Shown: positions 10,694 through 21,039, counted from the first letter of the stretch. The stretch: 64,000 nucleotides of DNA from Halorussus sp. MSC15.2 (GCF_010747475.1 NZ_VSLZ01000001.1:744001-808000), one strand, 5' to 3'. Translations and numbers: made by a program. The notes: generated by a model not told the origin, from the sequence alone.

Positions 10694-11745
10694 TCAGTCG
10701 TCGGCCGTCGTTTCGGCCGTCTGCTCGTCGTCGAGGGGCGGACTCGACCAGTACTCGTGGTCCTCGACTCGCCGGAAGCAGGCCGCGCGGTGGTCCTCGT
10801 CGCCTTCGACTTCGTATCCGTCGGGGTCCTCCTTGGCACAGGCCTCGCGGGCGTACGGACAGCGGGTGTGGAACCGACACCCGGAGGGCGGGTTCCGCGG
10901 CGAGGGAACGTCGCCCGCCAGCGTCTCCACGTCGCGGCCCTGCTCGCTCGTGTCCGCGCGCGGGACGCTCTCCAGCAGCGCCTCGGTGTAGGGGTGGCCC
11001 GGGTTCTCGAATATCTCGTCCACCGGACCGATTTCGACGATTTCGCCCAGATACATCACCGCCACGCGGTCGGAGATGTGCCGGACGACGCTCAGGTCGT
11101 GGGCGATGAACAGGTAGGTGAGACCGAACTCCTCCTGCAGGTCCTCCAGCAGATTGAGAATCTGGGCCTGCACCGACACGTCCAGCGCCGACACCGGTTC
11201 GTCGCAGACGACGAAGTCGGGTTCGAGCGCCAGCGCGCGGGCGATGCCGATGCGCTGGCGCTGACCGCCCGAGAACTCGTGGGGATAGCGGTCCATCTGT
11301 CCGGCCGACAGGCCCACTCGTTCCATCAGTTCCGCGACTCGCTCGCGGCGCTCGGCCTTCGTGCCCAGACCGTGAACGTCGAGCGGTTCGCGCACGATTT
11401 CGCCCGCGGTCATCCGCGGTCGAGACTGGAGAACGGGTCCTGAAAGACGACCTGCGCGCGCTCGCGGAACTCGGTCAGGTCGCCGTTCTCGAAGACGTTC
11501 TCGCCGTCGAAGTACACCGCACCGCCGGTCGGTTCGCGGAGGTTGAGCAGGGTCTCGCCGGTGGTGGACTTCCCGCACCCCGACTCGCCGACCAGTCCGA
11601 GCGTCTCGCCCTCGCGGACATCGAAGCTCACGCCGTCCACGGCCTGCACGCTCTCGGGTTCCTTGCCGAGCAGTCGGTCCGTGAGGTTGTCCTGCTCGTA
11701 GTAGTACTTCTGGAGGTTCTCGACGCGGACGAGCGGGTCAGTCAT
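10694..11745 (-). pseudogene. Peptide ABC transporter ATP-binding protein (DppF/OppF type); one frameshift
   Basis: The N-terminal part (from ATG 11745) has Walker [10 protein letters not shown] and [10 protein letters not shown]. The frame then breaks at about 11417, and the other frame continues with RMTAGEIV, signature [14 protein letters not shown], Walker [11 protein letters not shown], and the C-terminal oligopeptide domain with CRFHTRCP. Adding one C (GACCGCGG to GACCCGCGG) restores DPRMT, the normal family sequence, and a 350-residue protein of standard size. It starts 8 bases inside the end of the upstream ATPase gene, so it belongs to the operon. A sequencing error is more likely than loss of function, because the four other subunits are intact. 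Confidence 0.85.
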
Positions 11746-13036
11746 CCGCGCTCACCTCCTCGGTCCGGGACTCGTCATCGGACTCGGGGGCGTCCTCGCT
11801 CCGGAAGTAGTCCTCCGGCAACGCCCGCGAGGGGTCGTACTCGTGCCGGGCGAGGACGCACCGCGCGCCGTGTTCGCCGGTCTGGGTCCTCTCGTCCCGG
11901 GACTCGCCGGAGCCGGCGGTTTCACCGCCTCCTTCTCGCGACTCCTCCGGAGTCGCGCCAACCTCGAACTCCGGCGGGTGGTCAAGACACTCCTCCATCG
12001 CTTTCGGACAGCGGTCTGCGAAGTAACATCGGTCCTCCATCTCGTCGGCGTAGAGGTTCGGCACGTTGCCCTCGATGGGTTGGAGGCGCGGCGCGGGGTC
12101 GTCCAAGTCGGGAATCGACCCGAGCAGTCCCCGCGTGTAGGGGTGGACCGGGTCGTCGAACACGTCTTCGAGCGTGCCGCGTTCGACGATTTCGCCCGCG
12201 TACATCACGCCGACTCGGTCGCACATCCGCGCGATGACCCCGAGGTTGTGAGTTATCATCACGATGCTCATCCCGGTCTCGTCCTGCAGGTCGCGCAGGA
12301 GGTCGAGAATCTGGGCCTGAATCGTCACGTCGAGCGCGGTGGTGGGTTCGTCGGCGATGAGCAGGTCGGGTTCGCCCGCCAGCGCCTGCGCTATCATCGC
12401 GCGCTGGAGCATCCCGCCGGAGAACTCGTGGGGGTACTCGTCGGCGCGCTCGGCGGGGTCCGGGATGCCGACCTGTTCGAGCAGGTCGATGGCCTCGGCG
12501 CGACTCTCCTCGCTGACGTACCCCCGAGACGGGAGGACCGTACTCGCGAGCAGGTCGGTCAGGCCGAACCCTTGGGTGCGCGACCGAGTCGTCCGCGGGT
12601 TCGAGCGCGCGCGGCGCTGGACCTCGACCGCCTCGGCTATCTGCTCGCCGACGGTCAACGAGGGGTTCAGACTGCTCATCGGGTCTTGGAAGATAGTGCT
12701 GAACGACGGCCCGCGGAGCGCCCGCCGGACGTTCTCGGGCACTCGGCGCACGTCCACGAACTCGCCGTCCACGGCCTCTGGCGTGTCGTTCCGGACCTCG
12801 TCGGCGAGGTCGGCGTTTCGGTACCAGACCTCGCCGCTGGTGATGCGGCCCGGCGACTCCACGAGGTCGATGACTGAGAGCGCGGTCACGCTCTTGCCCG
12901 ACCCCGACTCGCCGACGATGCCGAAGACCTCGCCGTCGCGCACGTCGAAGTCCACGGACTCGACCGCGTTGACCTGTCCGTCCTCGGTGAAGAACCGAGT
13001 CGAGAGGTCCCGGACGCGGAGGAGGTCGTCGGCCAT
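11738..13036 (-). CDS. Peptide ABC transporter ATP-binding protein (DppD/OppD type)
   Basis: This protein of 432 residues starts at ATG 13036, overlapping the stop of the permease gene (ATGA). It has Walker [10 protein letters not shown], the Q-loop in [14 protein letters not shown], signature [10 protein letters not shown], Walker [13 protein letters not shown] and the C-terminal oligopeptide/dipeptide domain with CYFADRCP. An unusually long acidic tail ([10 protein letters not shown] to the end) follows and is probably halophile-specific. Together with the next ATPase it would energise uptake of short peptides or related solutes at the cytoplasmic face of the permease pair. Confidence 0.93.
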   Translation of the reverse strand: MADDLLRVRDLSTRFFTEDGQVNAVESVDFDVRDGEVFGIVGESGSGKSVTALSVIDLVESPGRITSGEVWYRNADLADEVRNDTPEAVDGEFVDVRRVPENVRRALRGPSFSTIFQDPMSSLNPSLTVGEQIAEAVEVQRRARSNPRTTRSRTQGFGLTDLLASTVLPSRGYVSEESRAEAIDLLEQVGIPDPAERADEYPHEFSGGMLQRAMIAQALAGEPDLLIADEPTTALDVTIQAQILDLLRDLQDETGMSIVMITHNLGVIARMCDRVGVMYAGEIVERGTLEDVFDDPVHPYTRGLLGSIPDLDDPAPRLQPIEGNVPNLYADEMEDRCYFADRCPKAMEECLDHPPEFEVGATPEESREGGGETAGSGESRDERTQTGEHGARCVLARHEYDPSRALPEDYFRSEDAPESDDESRTEEVSADD

Positions 13037-14103
13037 CAGACGCCACCTCCCTCGCCCTCGATGCCGGGGTCGAGCGCGTCACGGAGCCAGTCGCCCACGA
13101 GGTTGATGCCGATGACCGTCAGCACGATGGCGATACCGGGCACCGTCGAAATCCACCACGAGGAGGCCAGATAGTCCCGGCCCTGCGCGATGTCGAAGCC
13201 CCACGAGAGGCTGGTCCCCGAGAAGCCGAGGAACGACAGCGCGGATTCGAGCAGGATGATGGCCGCTATCTGGATGGTCGCGAGCACGAGTATCGGCGTC
13301 ACGCTGTTGGGCAGGATGTGCTTGCGAAGGATGAACCCGTCGCCAGCGCCCACCGAGCGGGCGGCCTTGACGTACTCTTGGCCCTCGATGGAGAGCGCCT
13401 CGCCGCGGGCGACCCGTGCGAACCACACCCAGTTGACCAGTCCGACGACGAGGATGACCGTCCCCGGCAGCGCGAAGGTCTCGGGCATGTTCGGCGTGAC
13501 GCCGAGTTCGACGAGCGGGTCGGGCACCTGCACGACCGCCCTCCCGAACAGGCCGACCAGCGCGACGGCCAAGACGAGCGACGGGAACGCGAGCATGATG
13601 TCGGCGCTCCGCATCAGCGCGTCGTCCACTTTCCCGCCGTAGTAGCCCGCGACCAGTCCCACTGTGACGCCGACGCTGGCGGCGATGACCGTTCCGAGGA
13701 GTCCGACGAGCAGGGAGGTCCGCGCGCCGTAGATGACCCGCGAGAGCATGTCCCTGCCGAGCGAGTCGGTTCCGAGCGGGTACTTCGGGGTCGCCGAGAC
13801 CGTGACCGTCTCGTTGACGACCTCGACGGACCCGTTGACCATCTGTGAAGTGGTCTGGGTCGTCGTCTTACTGAACCCGAGAGGCGGCAGTTGGGACTCG
13901 TCGAGGTGCTGACTCGTGGGGTTGTGCGGTGCGAGCAGGGGCGCGAACAGCGCCACCAGCACGATTGCGACCACGACGACGATACCGATTTTCGCCAGCG
14001 CGCTCTGGCGAAGTTCCTTCCGGAGATTTCGGACGGTCCGCGGAGAGACGCCCCGCTTGAGTCCGTCCCAGAACAGTTTGGCGAGTTCATCGAAAGGCCA
14101 CAT
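13036..14103 (-). CDS. Peptide ABC transporter permease (DppC type)
   Basis: This protein of 355 residues starts at ATG 14103, sharing one base with the stop of the other permease gene. The N-terminus has the OppC-type first helix (IGIVVVVAIVLVALFAPLLAPHNP), then YPLGTDSLGRDMLSRVIYGARTSL, a family hallmark, and the EAA-type loop around EYVKAARSVGAGDGFILRKHILPNS that contacts the ATPases. About six membrane helices are expected. A soluble insertion of about 35 residues (QTTSQMVNGSVEVVNETVTV) sits outside the membrane between helix 1 and the core. Confidence 0.93.
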   Translation of the reverse strand: MWPFDELAKLFWDGLKRGVSPRTVRNLRKELRQSALAKIGIVVVVAIVLVALFAPLLAPHNPTSQHLDESQLPPLGFSKTTTQTTSQMVNGSVEVVNETVTVSATPKYPLGTDSLGRDMLSRVIYGARTSLLVGLLGTVIAASVGVTVGLVAGYYGGKVDDALMRSADIMLAFPSLVLAVALVGLFGRAVVQVPDPLVELGVTPNMPETFALPGTVILVVGLVNWVWFARVARGEALSIEGQEYVKAARSVGAGDGFILRKHILPNSVTPILVLATIQIAAIILLESALSFLGFSGTSLSWGFDIAQGRDYLASSWWISTVPGIAIVLTVIGINLVGDWLRDALDPGIEGEGGGV

Positions 14104-15089
14104 TAGTGAACCACCTGCGGGTTGATGTAGGCGTACAGCGCGTCCACGAAGATGTTGATGACGACGAATCCGGTGCCGATGACGATGAGCGACCCCTGAA
14201 TCAGCGGCCAGTCGCGGGCGTTGATGGCGTTGATGAGCAGGGTGCCCAGTCCGGGCCACGCGAAGACGGCCTCGGTGATGACCGCGCCGCCGATGAGCGT
14301 GCCCAGTTGGAGACCCAGCACGGTGACGACCGGAATCAGCGTGTTCCGGAGCGCGTGCTTGTACCGGACCAGCGTCTCGGGCAGGCCCTTCGCGCGCGAC
14401 GACCGGACGTAGGGCTTGCCGAGTTCGTCCAGCATGCCGCTCCGGGTGAGGCGCGTGATGAGCGCGGTGAAGTACGTCCCGAGGGTTATCGCCGGGAGCG
14501 TGATGTGTGCGAGCCACGTGACGAGTCCGGAGAACTCGAACTCGGTGAACAGCATCGCCACCGCCGGGAGGAACCCGATTCCGCGGCGACTGGTCGGGAA
14601 CAGGCCGAACTGGACCGACAGAATCAGCACCAGCATGATGCCGAGCCAGAAGTTCGGCGTCGAGATGCCGACCAGCGAGAAACTCGTCGCCGCGTAGTCG
14701 GCGGGTTCGTGTCGGCGCGTGGCCGAGACGACGCCCAGCGGAATCGAGATGACGACCGCGACGATGCTCGCGGCGACTGCGAGTTCGAGGGTCGCCGGGA
14801 GTCGGGCGAAGATGATGCTGCTCGCTTCGGTGCCGCGGATGTAGGAGTAGCCCATGTCGCCCTGCAACAGGCCCCAGAGGTAGTCGAAGTACTGGACGTA
14901 GAACGGTCGGTTCAGACCCAACTCCGTGGCTATCTGCTGGCGTAACTCCTGACTTGCGTCGAGCGGTGCGACGAACGTCACCGGGTTACCCGGCGTGATG
15001 TATCGTAACCCGAACACCACGGTCACGACGCCCCAGACGACCAGTATACCCTGTGCGCTACGCTTGAGCAGGAATCGTCCCATCGACAT
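14103..15089 (-). CDS. Peptide ABC transporter permease (DppB type)
   Basis: This protein of 328 residues starts at ATG 15089. It begins with the typical helix and FGLRYITPGNPV, then QIATELGLNRPFYVQYFDYL, the family's N-terminal periplasmic-side loop. The core has VVSATRRHEPADY and the EAA-type loop LDELGKPYVRSSRAKGL. Its stop shares a base with the DppC-type start, so the two permeases are translationally coupled. It follows the binding-protein gene after 39 bases. It forms the membrane channel with the second permease. Confidence 0.93.
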   Translation of the reverse strand: MSMGRFLLKRSAQGILVVWGVVTVVFGLRYITPGNPVTFVAPLDASQELRQQIATELGLNRPFYVQYFDYLWGLLQGDMGYSYIRGTEASSIIFARLPATLELAVAASIVAVVISIPLGVVSATRRHEPADYAATSFSLVGISTPNFWLGIMLVLILSVQFGLFPTSRRGIGFLPAVAMLFTEFEFSGLVTWLAHITLPAITLGTYFTALITRLTRSGMLDELGKPYVRSSRAKGLPETLVRYKHALRNTLIPVVTVLGLQLGTLIGGAVITEAVFAWPGLGTLLINAINARDWPLIQGSLIVIGTGFVVINIFVDALYAYINPQVVH

Positions 15090-15128
15090 CAGGCATCACT
15101 CCGTCGAAACGAAAACATCGGTTGAAGC

Positions 15129-16769
15129 TTACTGACCTTCGGCCGGTGACATCGCGTAGGCGTCGATGCGCTCGTCGCGGCGCGCCTTCCACTGAACCCG
15201 GCTGCGCACGCCGTAGACGCTGTACTGGCGGTTCAGGAATATCCACGGCGCTTGGTCGTGGAGAATCTGGTTGACCTCCTGCAGCGTCTGCTCGCGCTTG
15301 CTCTCGTTGCCTTGGTTCTGGGCCTGTTCCATCTTCTTGTCCACCTTGTCGTTGCTGTAGGAGGTCAGCGCGCCGTCGGTGGTCAACAGCGGGATGATGG
15401 TCTGGCTCGCGTCGAACGTCGCGTTCCCCCACCCGATGAGGTAGAAGTCCGGACTCGTCTTCAGTTTCCCGTCGGTGAGTTCGCCCGCCAGCGTGGCGAA
15501 GTCGCGCTGCTTGACCGAGCAGGAGACGTTCGAGAGCTGGTCTATCTGGTTGGCGACCGCTTGGGCGATTTCCACGTCCTTGAGGTAGCGACCGACCGGC
15601 GTGTGGAGCGTGATGGAGGCCCCCGCGTGGCCGCTCTCCTCGACCAGTTTCTCCGCCTTCGACTTGTTGTGCGGGTACGGGTTCACGTCGGGGTTGTAGC
15701 CGAAGAAGCCTTCGAGGGTCGGCTGCCCCGTCGGGTCGGCGAAACTCGACAGGACGTTCTTGATGATGCTCTGGAGGTTCACTGCGTGGTTCATCGCGCG
15801 GCGGAACTTCGGACTGGAGAACGGTTCCACGTTGTACTTCATCGCGTTGTAGATGATGCGGGTACTCGGGGCCGCGCTGATTCGGGCGCTGCCCGAGTCC
15901 TTGACGCGCGGGATGTCCTGCGGCGGAACGTTGACGATGACGTCAGTTTCGCCCTCCAGCAGTTGGTTCACCCGAGTACTCGACTCCTTGGCCGCGCGGA
16001 ACGTCAGCGTCGAAACCGCGGCCGGGTCCCGCCAGTAGTCCTCGTAGCGCGAGAGTTCGACCTTCACGTCCGACTGGTACTCTTCGAGTTTGAACGGGCC
16101 GGTCCCGTTCATCTGCTGGGCTATCTCGGACTTCGACCGGTCCTGCACCCACGACTTCTGCATCACGTCGCAGTACGTGGCGAACAGCGAGAAGACGACG
16201 GGGTTGATGCCGTCGGACATCACGTCCACCGCGCGCTGACCGTCTACGACCTTCGCGCCCGTGACGCCGGCGAGTTGGTCAGACTGCGGACTCGCGATGC
16301 CGACGCCCTCCTTGACGATGCGGTTGATGCTGAAGGCGACGTCCTCTGGCGTTAGCTCGTCGCCGTTGTGGAACGTGACGCCATTCCGGATGGTGAACCG
16401 GACGCGGCCCGGTTCCTGTCGCTCGTACTTGGTCGCGAGCTTCTGGACGATTTTCCCCTTCTGGTCTCGGCCGAGGAGTCCCTCGTAGACGTGCAGAACC
16501 ACGTTGTCCGTCGGCGTCTCGCGGTGGTTCTGCGGGTCCAGTGTCGAGGGCATCTGGCCCTGCGTGATGGTGACCGGGAACTCCCCCGCGTCCTCGCTCT
16601 GGGTCGTGTCGGTCTCTGTTCCGGTGGTTTCGGCCGTCGTCGTGTCCGTCTCGGTCGTCGTCTGCTGTCCGCTCTCGCCGCCGGTACAACCAGCGAACGA
16701 AGCGGTCGCGGCCGCCGCCCCGGCGGCCGTCAGAAATTTCCGTCGAGACGTGCTGTCGTCGTGCGCCAT
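15129..16769 (-). CDS. Peptide/solute-binding lipoprotein of the ABC transporter (SBP family 5)
   Basis: This protein of 546 residues starts at ATG 16769. The leader has SRRKFL, an alanine-rich stretch and FAGC, a Tat lipobox; a Thr/Glu-rich linker follows. The mature part is a family 5 binding protein: LDPQNHRETPTDNVV, VHVYEGLLGRD, VRFTIRNGVTFHNGDELTPEDVAFS, and FRRAMNHAVN. It would be tethered outside the membrane and hand substrate to the permeases. The true substrate (peptides, nickel, sugars) cannot be read from sequence. It is first in the operon with permeases and ATPases in the usual order. Confidence 0.92.
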   Translation of the reverse strand: MAHDDSTSRRKFLTAAGAAAATASFAGCTGGESGQQTTTETDTTTAETTGTETDTTQSEDAGEFPVTITQGQMPSTLDPQNHRETPTDNVVLHVYEGLLGRDQKGKIVQKLATKYERQEPGRVRFTIRNGVTFHNGDELTPEDVAFSINRIVKEGVGIASPQSDQLAGVTGAKVVDGQRAVDVMSDGINPVVFSLFATYCDVMQKSWVQDRSKSEIAQQMNGTGPFKLEEYQSDVKVELSRYEDYWRDPAAVSTLTFRAAKESSTRVNQLLEGETDVIVNVPPQDIPRVKDSGSARISAAPSTRIIYNAMKYNVEPFSSPKFRRAMNHAVNLQSIIKNVLSSFADPTGQPTLEGFFGYNPDVNPYPHNKSKAEKLVEESGHAGASITLHTPVGRYLKDVEIAQAVANQIDQLSNVSCSVKQRDFATLAGELTDGKLKTSPDFYLIGWGNATFDASQTIIPLLTTDGALTSYSNDKVDKKMEQAQNQGNESKREQTLQEVNQILHDQAPWIFLNRQYSVYGVRSRVQWKARRDERIDAYAMSPAEGQ

Positions 16770-16900
16770 ATCCACTACAACATCTACTTGGACATAAATA
16801 TGCTGTGGTGACACACACCATTCGCCGCGCTCGAGGTTCGTTCGTCGGTCCGGAGGGTTCGGGCCGTAAGCTTAAGTTGTCCGGACCCGAAACCGTAAAT
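16770..16900. promoter_or_regulatory. Divergent promoter region: peptide transporter / RNase H-like gene
   Basis: On the minus strand, a TATA-like box at about 16793-16801 (catatttatg read on that strand) is about 25 bases upstream of the binding-protein start, giving a very short leader. On the plus strand, gcttaagttg at about 16869-16878 precedes ATG 16901 by about 25 bases, which also suggests a leaderless or near-leaderless transcript. Confidence 0.5.
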
Positions 16901-17551
16901 ATGGCCGTTCACGGCCGTTCCTCCCCACTCCGGGCACTGTTCGACGAATCGCCCACGCCGCACATCGCCCATCCGCCGCGGACGCATCACCGCGATTTCT
17001 ACGTCGCCGCGGACGGTTCCTACGACCTACAGAGCGACGACGGTGGACTCGGCGTCATCATCGAGACGCGAGACGGCGAGCGAGTCACTCGTCTCTCCGT
17101 TCCCGACGAGACTGTCGCCGACAACAACATCGCCGAGTACCGAGCGCTTCACCTCGGACTCGACGTACTCGCGGCCCACGCGCCGACGGGGTGTCGCGTC
17201 GGCGTCCTCGTGGACCACGACGACCTCGCCGCGAACGTCAACAGCGCGGCGCTGGCGACCCGTCGGACCGACCACACGCCGCCGCGAAAACTCACGGTCC
17301 CGACCGCGAGCAAGTACCACTGGCGCGGGATTCGAGCGCGCATCTGCGGGTTCGGCGAGATTCGGGCCGCGGTCGTCGAGAGCGGTCAGAACCCCGCCCA
17401 CGCGCTGGCCAACTCGCCCGAGGAGTACGCCCACGTCAACCGCGAGACCGACCGGTGTCTCCTCCCCGAACGCCCGTCGTCGAGCGAGGCCCAGATTCCG
17501 CCGCCGTCGCGGGCCGACCGGAAAGCCGGCGACTCCCGGGCGAGCGACTGA
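16901..17551 (+). CDS. RNase H-like domain protein
   Basis: This protein of 216 residues starts at ATG 16901, chosen because a TATA-like box lies just upstream. The central part fits an RNase HI fold: YVAADGSYD with the first Asp, NNIAEYRALHLGLDVL with the conserved Glu, and VLVDHDDLAANVN with the third acidic residue. The later part resembles the archaeal RNase HI-like tail (PAHALANSPEEYAHVN). The protein could cut RNA in RNA-DNA hybrids, but activity in this subfamily is not certain. It is followed by a CBS gene on the same strand after 63 bases. Confidence 0.75.
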   Translation: MAVHGRSSPLRALFDESPTPHIAHPPRTHHRDFYVAADGSYDLQSDDGGLGVIIETRDGERVTRLSVPDETVADNNIAEYRALHLGLDVLAAHAPTGCRVGVLVDHDDLAANVNSAALATRRTDHTPPRKLTVPTASKYHWRGIRARICGFGEIRAAVVESGQNPAHALANSPEEYAHVNRETDRCLLPERPSSSEAQIPPPSRADRKAGDSRASD

Positions 17552-17614
17552 CCTGACAGCCAACCTGTCGCGTAACCGGAAACGATACGGACCGCGGCTA
17601 CCTCGGGTTCGAAC

Positions 17615-18127
17615 ATGAACGCCCGCGACCTGATGACGACCGACGTAGAGACGGTCCACCCCGACGACGAGATAAGCGAGGTGCTGACCCGTCTCGCGAC
17701 CGCGGACTTCAACGGGTTCCCCGTCGTGGACGACGACGAGCGCGTGGTCGGTATCGTGACCCAGCACGACCTCGTCCACATCTTCCAACCCAGCGACCGG
17801 ACGCTCTGGATTCCGGTCGGATTCCCGCCGTTCCTCGAAACCCTCGAGTACGCCATCGACCTCTCGTGGGACGACCTCGACACGGAACTCGACCTGTTGA
17901 AACACGCCGGAAAGCCGGTCGAGACCGTGATGACCGCCGACGTCGTGACGGTCGAACCCGAGACCGACTTCGACCGCATCCTCGACCTGTTGGCCGACGA
18001 CGAACGCGACATCAACCGACTCCCGGTCGTCGACGACGACGGCAGACTGCTCGGTATCGTCGCCCGTCAGGACGTGCTTCGAGCGGTCCGCGACGAGCGC
18101 CGGACCTCCGGAGAACGCCTCGCGTAA
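17615..18127 (+). CDS. Two-CBS-domain protein
   Basis: This protein of 170 residues starts at ATG 17615. It consists of a CBS pair: MNARDLMTTDVETVHPDDEISEV and GFPVVDDDERVVGIVTQHDL form the first; VETVMTADVVTVEPETDFDRI and RLPVVDDDGRLLGIVARQDVL form the second. Such pairs bind adenine nucleotides and report energy state. About 50 residues between the modules (IFQPSDRTLW and following) are atypical and may contact a partner. No effector domain is attached, so the partner is unknown. Confidence 0.9.
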   Translation: MNARDLMTTDVETVHPDDEISEVLTRLATADFNGFPVVDDDERVVGIVTQHDLVHIFQPSDRTLWIPVGFPPFLETLEYAIDLSWDDLDTELDLLKHAGKPVETVMTADVVTVEPETDFDRILDLLADDERDINRLPVVDDDGRLLGIVARQDVLRAVRDERRTSGERLA

Positions 18128-18204
18128 GTCGGTCGAGAAGTCGGTAACCGGCAAACCCTGTCGTCCTTCGAAACGTTGACTCCCCGGCGGCGTCCAGTTC
18201 CGTC

Positions 18205-19136
18205 GTGACCAGATACCGGAACGTCGCGCTGTTCGTCGTGCTTGCCGCCGTCTGGGGGTCGGCGTTCATGGCCATCAAGGCCGGACTCGAATACTTCCCG
18301 CCGGTCCTCTTCGCCGCGATTCGGTACGACATCGCGGGCGTCCTGATGTTGGGATACGCCGCCTACGCGACCGACCGCTTGCGGCCGCGCGGTCGGAGCG
18401 AGTGGGCGCTCGTCCTCGTCGGCGGGTCGCTGATGATAGCCGCCTACCACGCCTTCCTGTTCGTCGGCGAGGGGTACGCCAGCGTGACGAGCGCTGTCGC
18501 GGCGGTCGTCTCAGTCTCAGTCCCGTCCTCACGACCGGGTTCGCGCGCGTCCTGCTCCCGAGCGAACGTCTGACCCCGGCGGGAATCGCAGGTCTGCTGT
18601 TGGGTCTCGTCGGCGTCGTGGTTCTGAGCGACCCGAACCCGAACAACCTCGTGAACGCCAGCGTGGTGGGCAAGTCGCTGGTGTTCGCCGCGGCCGCGTC
18701 GTTCGCGCTCGGGAGCGTCCTGACCCGCCGCATCGAGACCGAACTACCCATCGAGACGATGGAGGCGTGGTCGATGGTTCTCGGCGCGGCTATAATGCAC
18801 ATCGTCAGCGTCGCCCGGCCGAGCGAGTCGTTCGCCGCGATTCGGTGGACGCCCGAAGCCATCGCCGCGATGGCCTACCTCTCTATCGCCGCGAGCGCTC
18901 TCGGGTTCCTCGTCTACTTCGACCTGCTGGACCGCCTCGGTCCCATCGAGATTAATCTGGTGTCCTACGTCGCGCCGGTGTTCGCGGCGCTCTCGGGATG
19001 GTGGTTCCTCGGCGAAGGCATCGACCTCACTACCGCCGCAGGGTTCCTGATAATCTTCGCCGGGTTCTGCCTGATGAAACGGAAGGTACTGGCCCGCGAA
19101 CTCCCCCATCTCAGGGCCGCGGTCACGAGAGAGTGA
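18205..19136 (+). pseudogene. EamA/DMT-family transporter; one frameshift
   Basis: The N-terminal half from GTG 18205 reads ALFVVLAAVWGSAFMAIKAGLEYFPPVLFAAIRY, the usual EamA start, through about residue 100. The frame then breaks near 18510 and resumes with SLSPVLTTGFARVLLPSERL, then further EamA helices. Adding one base after GTCGTC gives a continuous 310-residue protein with about ten helices, the standard size. It would export or import small metabolites at the membrane; the substrate is unknown. The restored protein is normal throughout, so a base-call error is the simplest reading. Confidence 0.8.
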
Positions 19137-19177
19137 CTCCACAAGGACTTTAGCCACCCGACGAACACCACGCCGCA

Positions 19178-19396
19178 ATGACTGACCGCGGTACCGAGTT
19201 CGTGGGTGTCGCCTCCGAGCAAACTCGTCCGGAACCGAATCGGTCGCGGGCCGCCACGGCGCTGTTCGTCGTCGGACTGATGACCGTCGTCGCAAACAGT
19301 ACGCTGTACTTCTTCGGTGTGGATTCGTTCTCACATCCTGCGGTTTCGGTGCTCGCTCTCTCGTTGCTGGTGCCCCTGTATCTGCAGGAGCGCTGA
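19178..19396 (+). CDS. Small membrane protein, two helices
   Basis: This protein of 72 residues starts at ATG 19178. A polar N-terminal stretch of about 23 residues is followed by two hydrophobic segments (ATALFVVGLMTVVANSTLYFF and VSVLALSLLVPLYL). It follows the EamA gene after about 40 bases on the same strand and may be co-transcribed. No family is recognised. Confidence 0.55.
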   Translation: MTDRGTEFVGVASEQTRPEPNRSRAATALFVVGLMTVVANSTLYFFGVDSFSHPAVSVLALSLLVPLYLQER

Positions 19397-19497
19397 ACGC
19401 GGAGGGACCTGACCGAAGTCCGGTCCGCCTCACCCTCTCCGCCGGTCGTCTGGCCACAATCGCTTTTCCTGCAACTCTGGTATAGCACGTACTTCCG

Positions 19498-20198
19498 ATG
19501 AAGGCGTTCACCATCACGCACTCGACGGCCCTCGCAGTTGGACTCGGCATCGTCCTCGTCGCGGGTACCGTCGGGGGCGCGCGACGTTCCACACGGAACC
19601 GAGCAGCACCGTCCAGCGAACGACCACTGCGGTCGCAGACGGTACGGTCGCGCTTCAGAACGAGAGTGACAACGCCTCGACCGTCCCGGCGAACAAAACC
19701 ATCGAAGCGATACGGACGGTCGAGAACCGGACGAACGGGACCGTGGTCGGAGCGAGACTTCGCGGTGAGGGAGGCGGGGAACTACAGCGGTCCACGTTCG
19801 TCTACGAAATCGACGCGCTGGCGGCTAACGGGACGCTCCTCACGGTGGAGGTGTACGCCGGAAACGCGACGGTAATCGACACGACGCGGGCGAACGAGAG
19901 CGGCGGTATCCTCGGCGACCTGTTCGGGTCGAACGACGGGGTGCCAGACGAGGCCCGCAACACGAGTTCACTTCGGTCGGCCGCCGAGGCGGTGGGACTC
20001 GCGGTGAACCAGACCGAGTCCGACCCCGCGAACCAGACCGTAACCGAAGTCAAACTCGGAACCCGGAACGACTCGCTAGTTTACACGGTGACGCTGTTCG
20101 CACCCGGCGGCGAACCGCGCGAGATAGTGGTGGCCGCGAAGAAGGGGGGCGACGCTGTCGTCACGACTGACCCTCAGTCCGCGCGGACTGTCCCCTGA
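19498..20198 (+). pseudogene. PepSY-domain exported protein; one frameshift
   Basis: The start ATG 19498 begins a signal-like helix (STALAVGLGIVLVAG). The frame then breaks at about 19578, within gggggcgcgcg. The other frame continues with ATFHTEPSSTVQRTT and a PepSY-like unit: AIRTVENRTNGTVVGARLRGEGGGELQ, FVYEIDALAANGTLLTVEVYAGNATVIDT. One restored base (for example GGCGGCGCG from GGCGCGCG) gives 233 residues. PepSY domains are thought to act outside the cell, some as peptidase inhibitors. Many N-glycosylation sequons (NxT/S) are present. It is probably intact in the organism. Confidence 0.65.
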
Positions 20199-20370
20199 GT
20201 CCGTCACTCCGCCTCGGTCGCTCGCTCGAACTGCTCGTCGGTGAGGTCGATAGTCGCGGTACCACAGGTCGCTGCGCATTGGTCGCCCGTACGCGTCGAA
20301 CGCGAACTGTCACTAGACGAGGGTTCGAGAAGTTCGGTGGGGAGAGAAGAGATGGAGGGCCGAAGCGTCG

Positions 20371-20667
20371 TCACTCCCGCTTGTGGCCGTGACCTGCGAG
20401 GAGGGCCGCGAGGTTCAGGACGAGGAGACCGACGAAGGTCAGCAGTTCACCCTGCGTCGAGATGCCGGCCAGCAGCAGCGGCACGTAGAGGAACGGGAGG
20501 GCGATTGCCGACCAGAAACTGACGACTTCGAGCGGGGTCGTGAGGGCGTGTTCTCGATAGCGGTCAGACAGGGAGGCGAGTCGGCGACTCGTCGCGGTCG
20601 TCTCACCGGCGTCTGGCGAAGAACCGACGGCGGACTTGCTTTCGTTTTGGAGGGGTGATTCGGTCAT
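20371..20667 (-). CDS. Small membrane protein of unknown function
   Basis: From ATG 20667 this is 98 residues; an upstream ATG at 20709 would add 14. A charged N-terminal half, with SLSDRYREHALTTPLEV, is followed by two membrane helices (FWSAIALPFLYVPLLLAGI and LLTFVGLLVLNLAALLAG). No family is recognised. A TATA-like atataa lies at about 20709-20714, close to the upstream ATG, so the later start is preferred. Confidence 0.55.
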   Translation of the reverse strand: MTESPLQNESKSAVGSSPDAGETTATSRRLASLSDRYREHALTTPLEVVSFWSAIALPFLYVPLLLAGISTQGELLTFVGLLVLNLAALLAGHGHKRE

Positions 20668-20709
20668 GGGCGTTCCGACCTCGTTCCTTCGTTGGAGGGC
20701 GAGGGTCAT

Positions 20710-21039
20710 ATAACGGGAAGAGTGTTAGCGCGATTTCAGAATCTTCATCCACTGGACGAACGAAAACTGTACATTTTATAACTGCTTCTAATGGCTTCAT
20801 AAAATTTAAAACCGAATCTAAGGGTTTTTCACTCATTTTATACGCGTGCAGAAATGCGGGGATAACCGTCGGCGAAACGCGGTAATCAGGTGTTGCCTGT
20901 GTCACGTCGCCCCGAAATCAGGGACCCTCCAAACGGGCAGTACGCTTCGAACGGCGGTTTCTCTCTACAGGTAGAAGGACGCAGTCGAGCGCGAGGTCGG
21001 CAGAAAAGGATGAAGATGCCGCGCGAGAAACGACCACAC
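20710..21039. other. Intergenic region between divergent genes, A+T-rich
   Basis: This stretch holds no convincing gene. Its first part (about 20750-20850) is notably A+T-rich, with several TATA-like tracts (cattttataact, aaaatttaaaacc, cattttatacg). These could serve promoters on both strands. I see no RNA gene or repeat in it. Confidence 0.4.

Noticed and set aside
20205-20370. A possible small minus-strand protein ending DEQFERATEAE
   Set aside because: The frame has a plausible end and two Cys but no ATG, GTG or TTG start before it runs into the neighbouring gene; not enough to support a gene.
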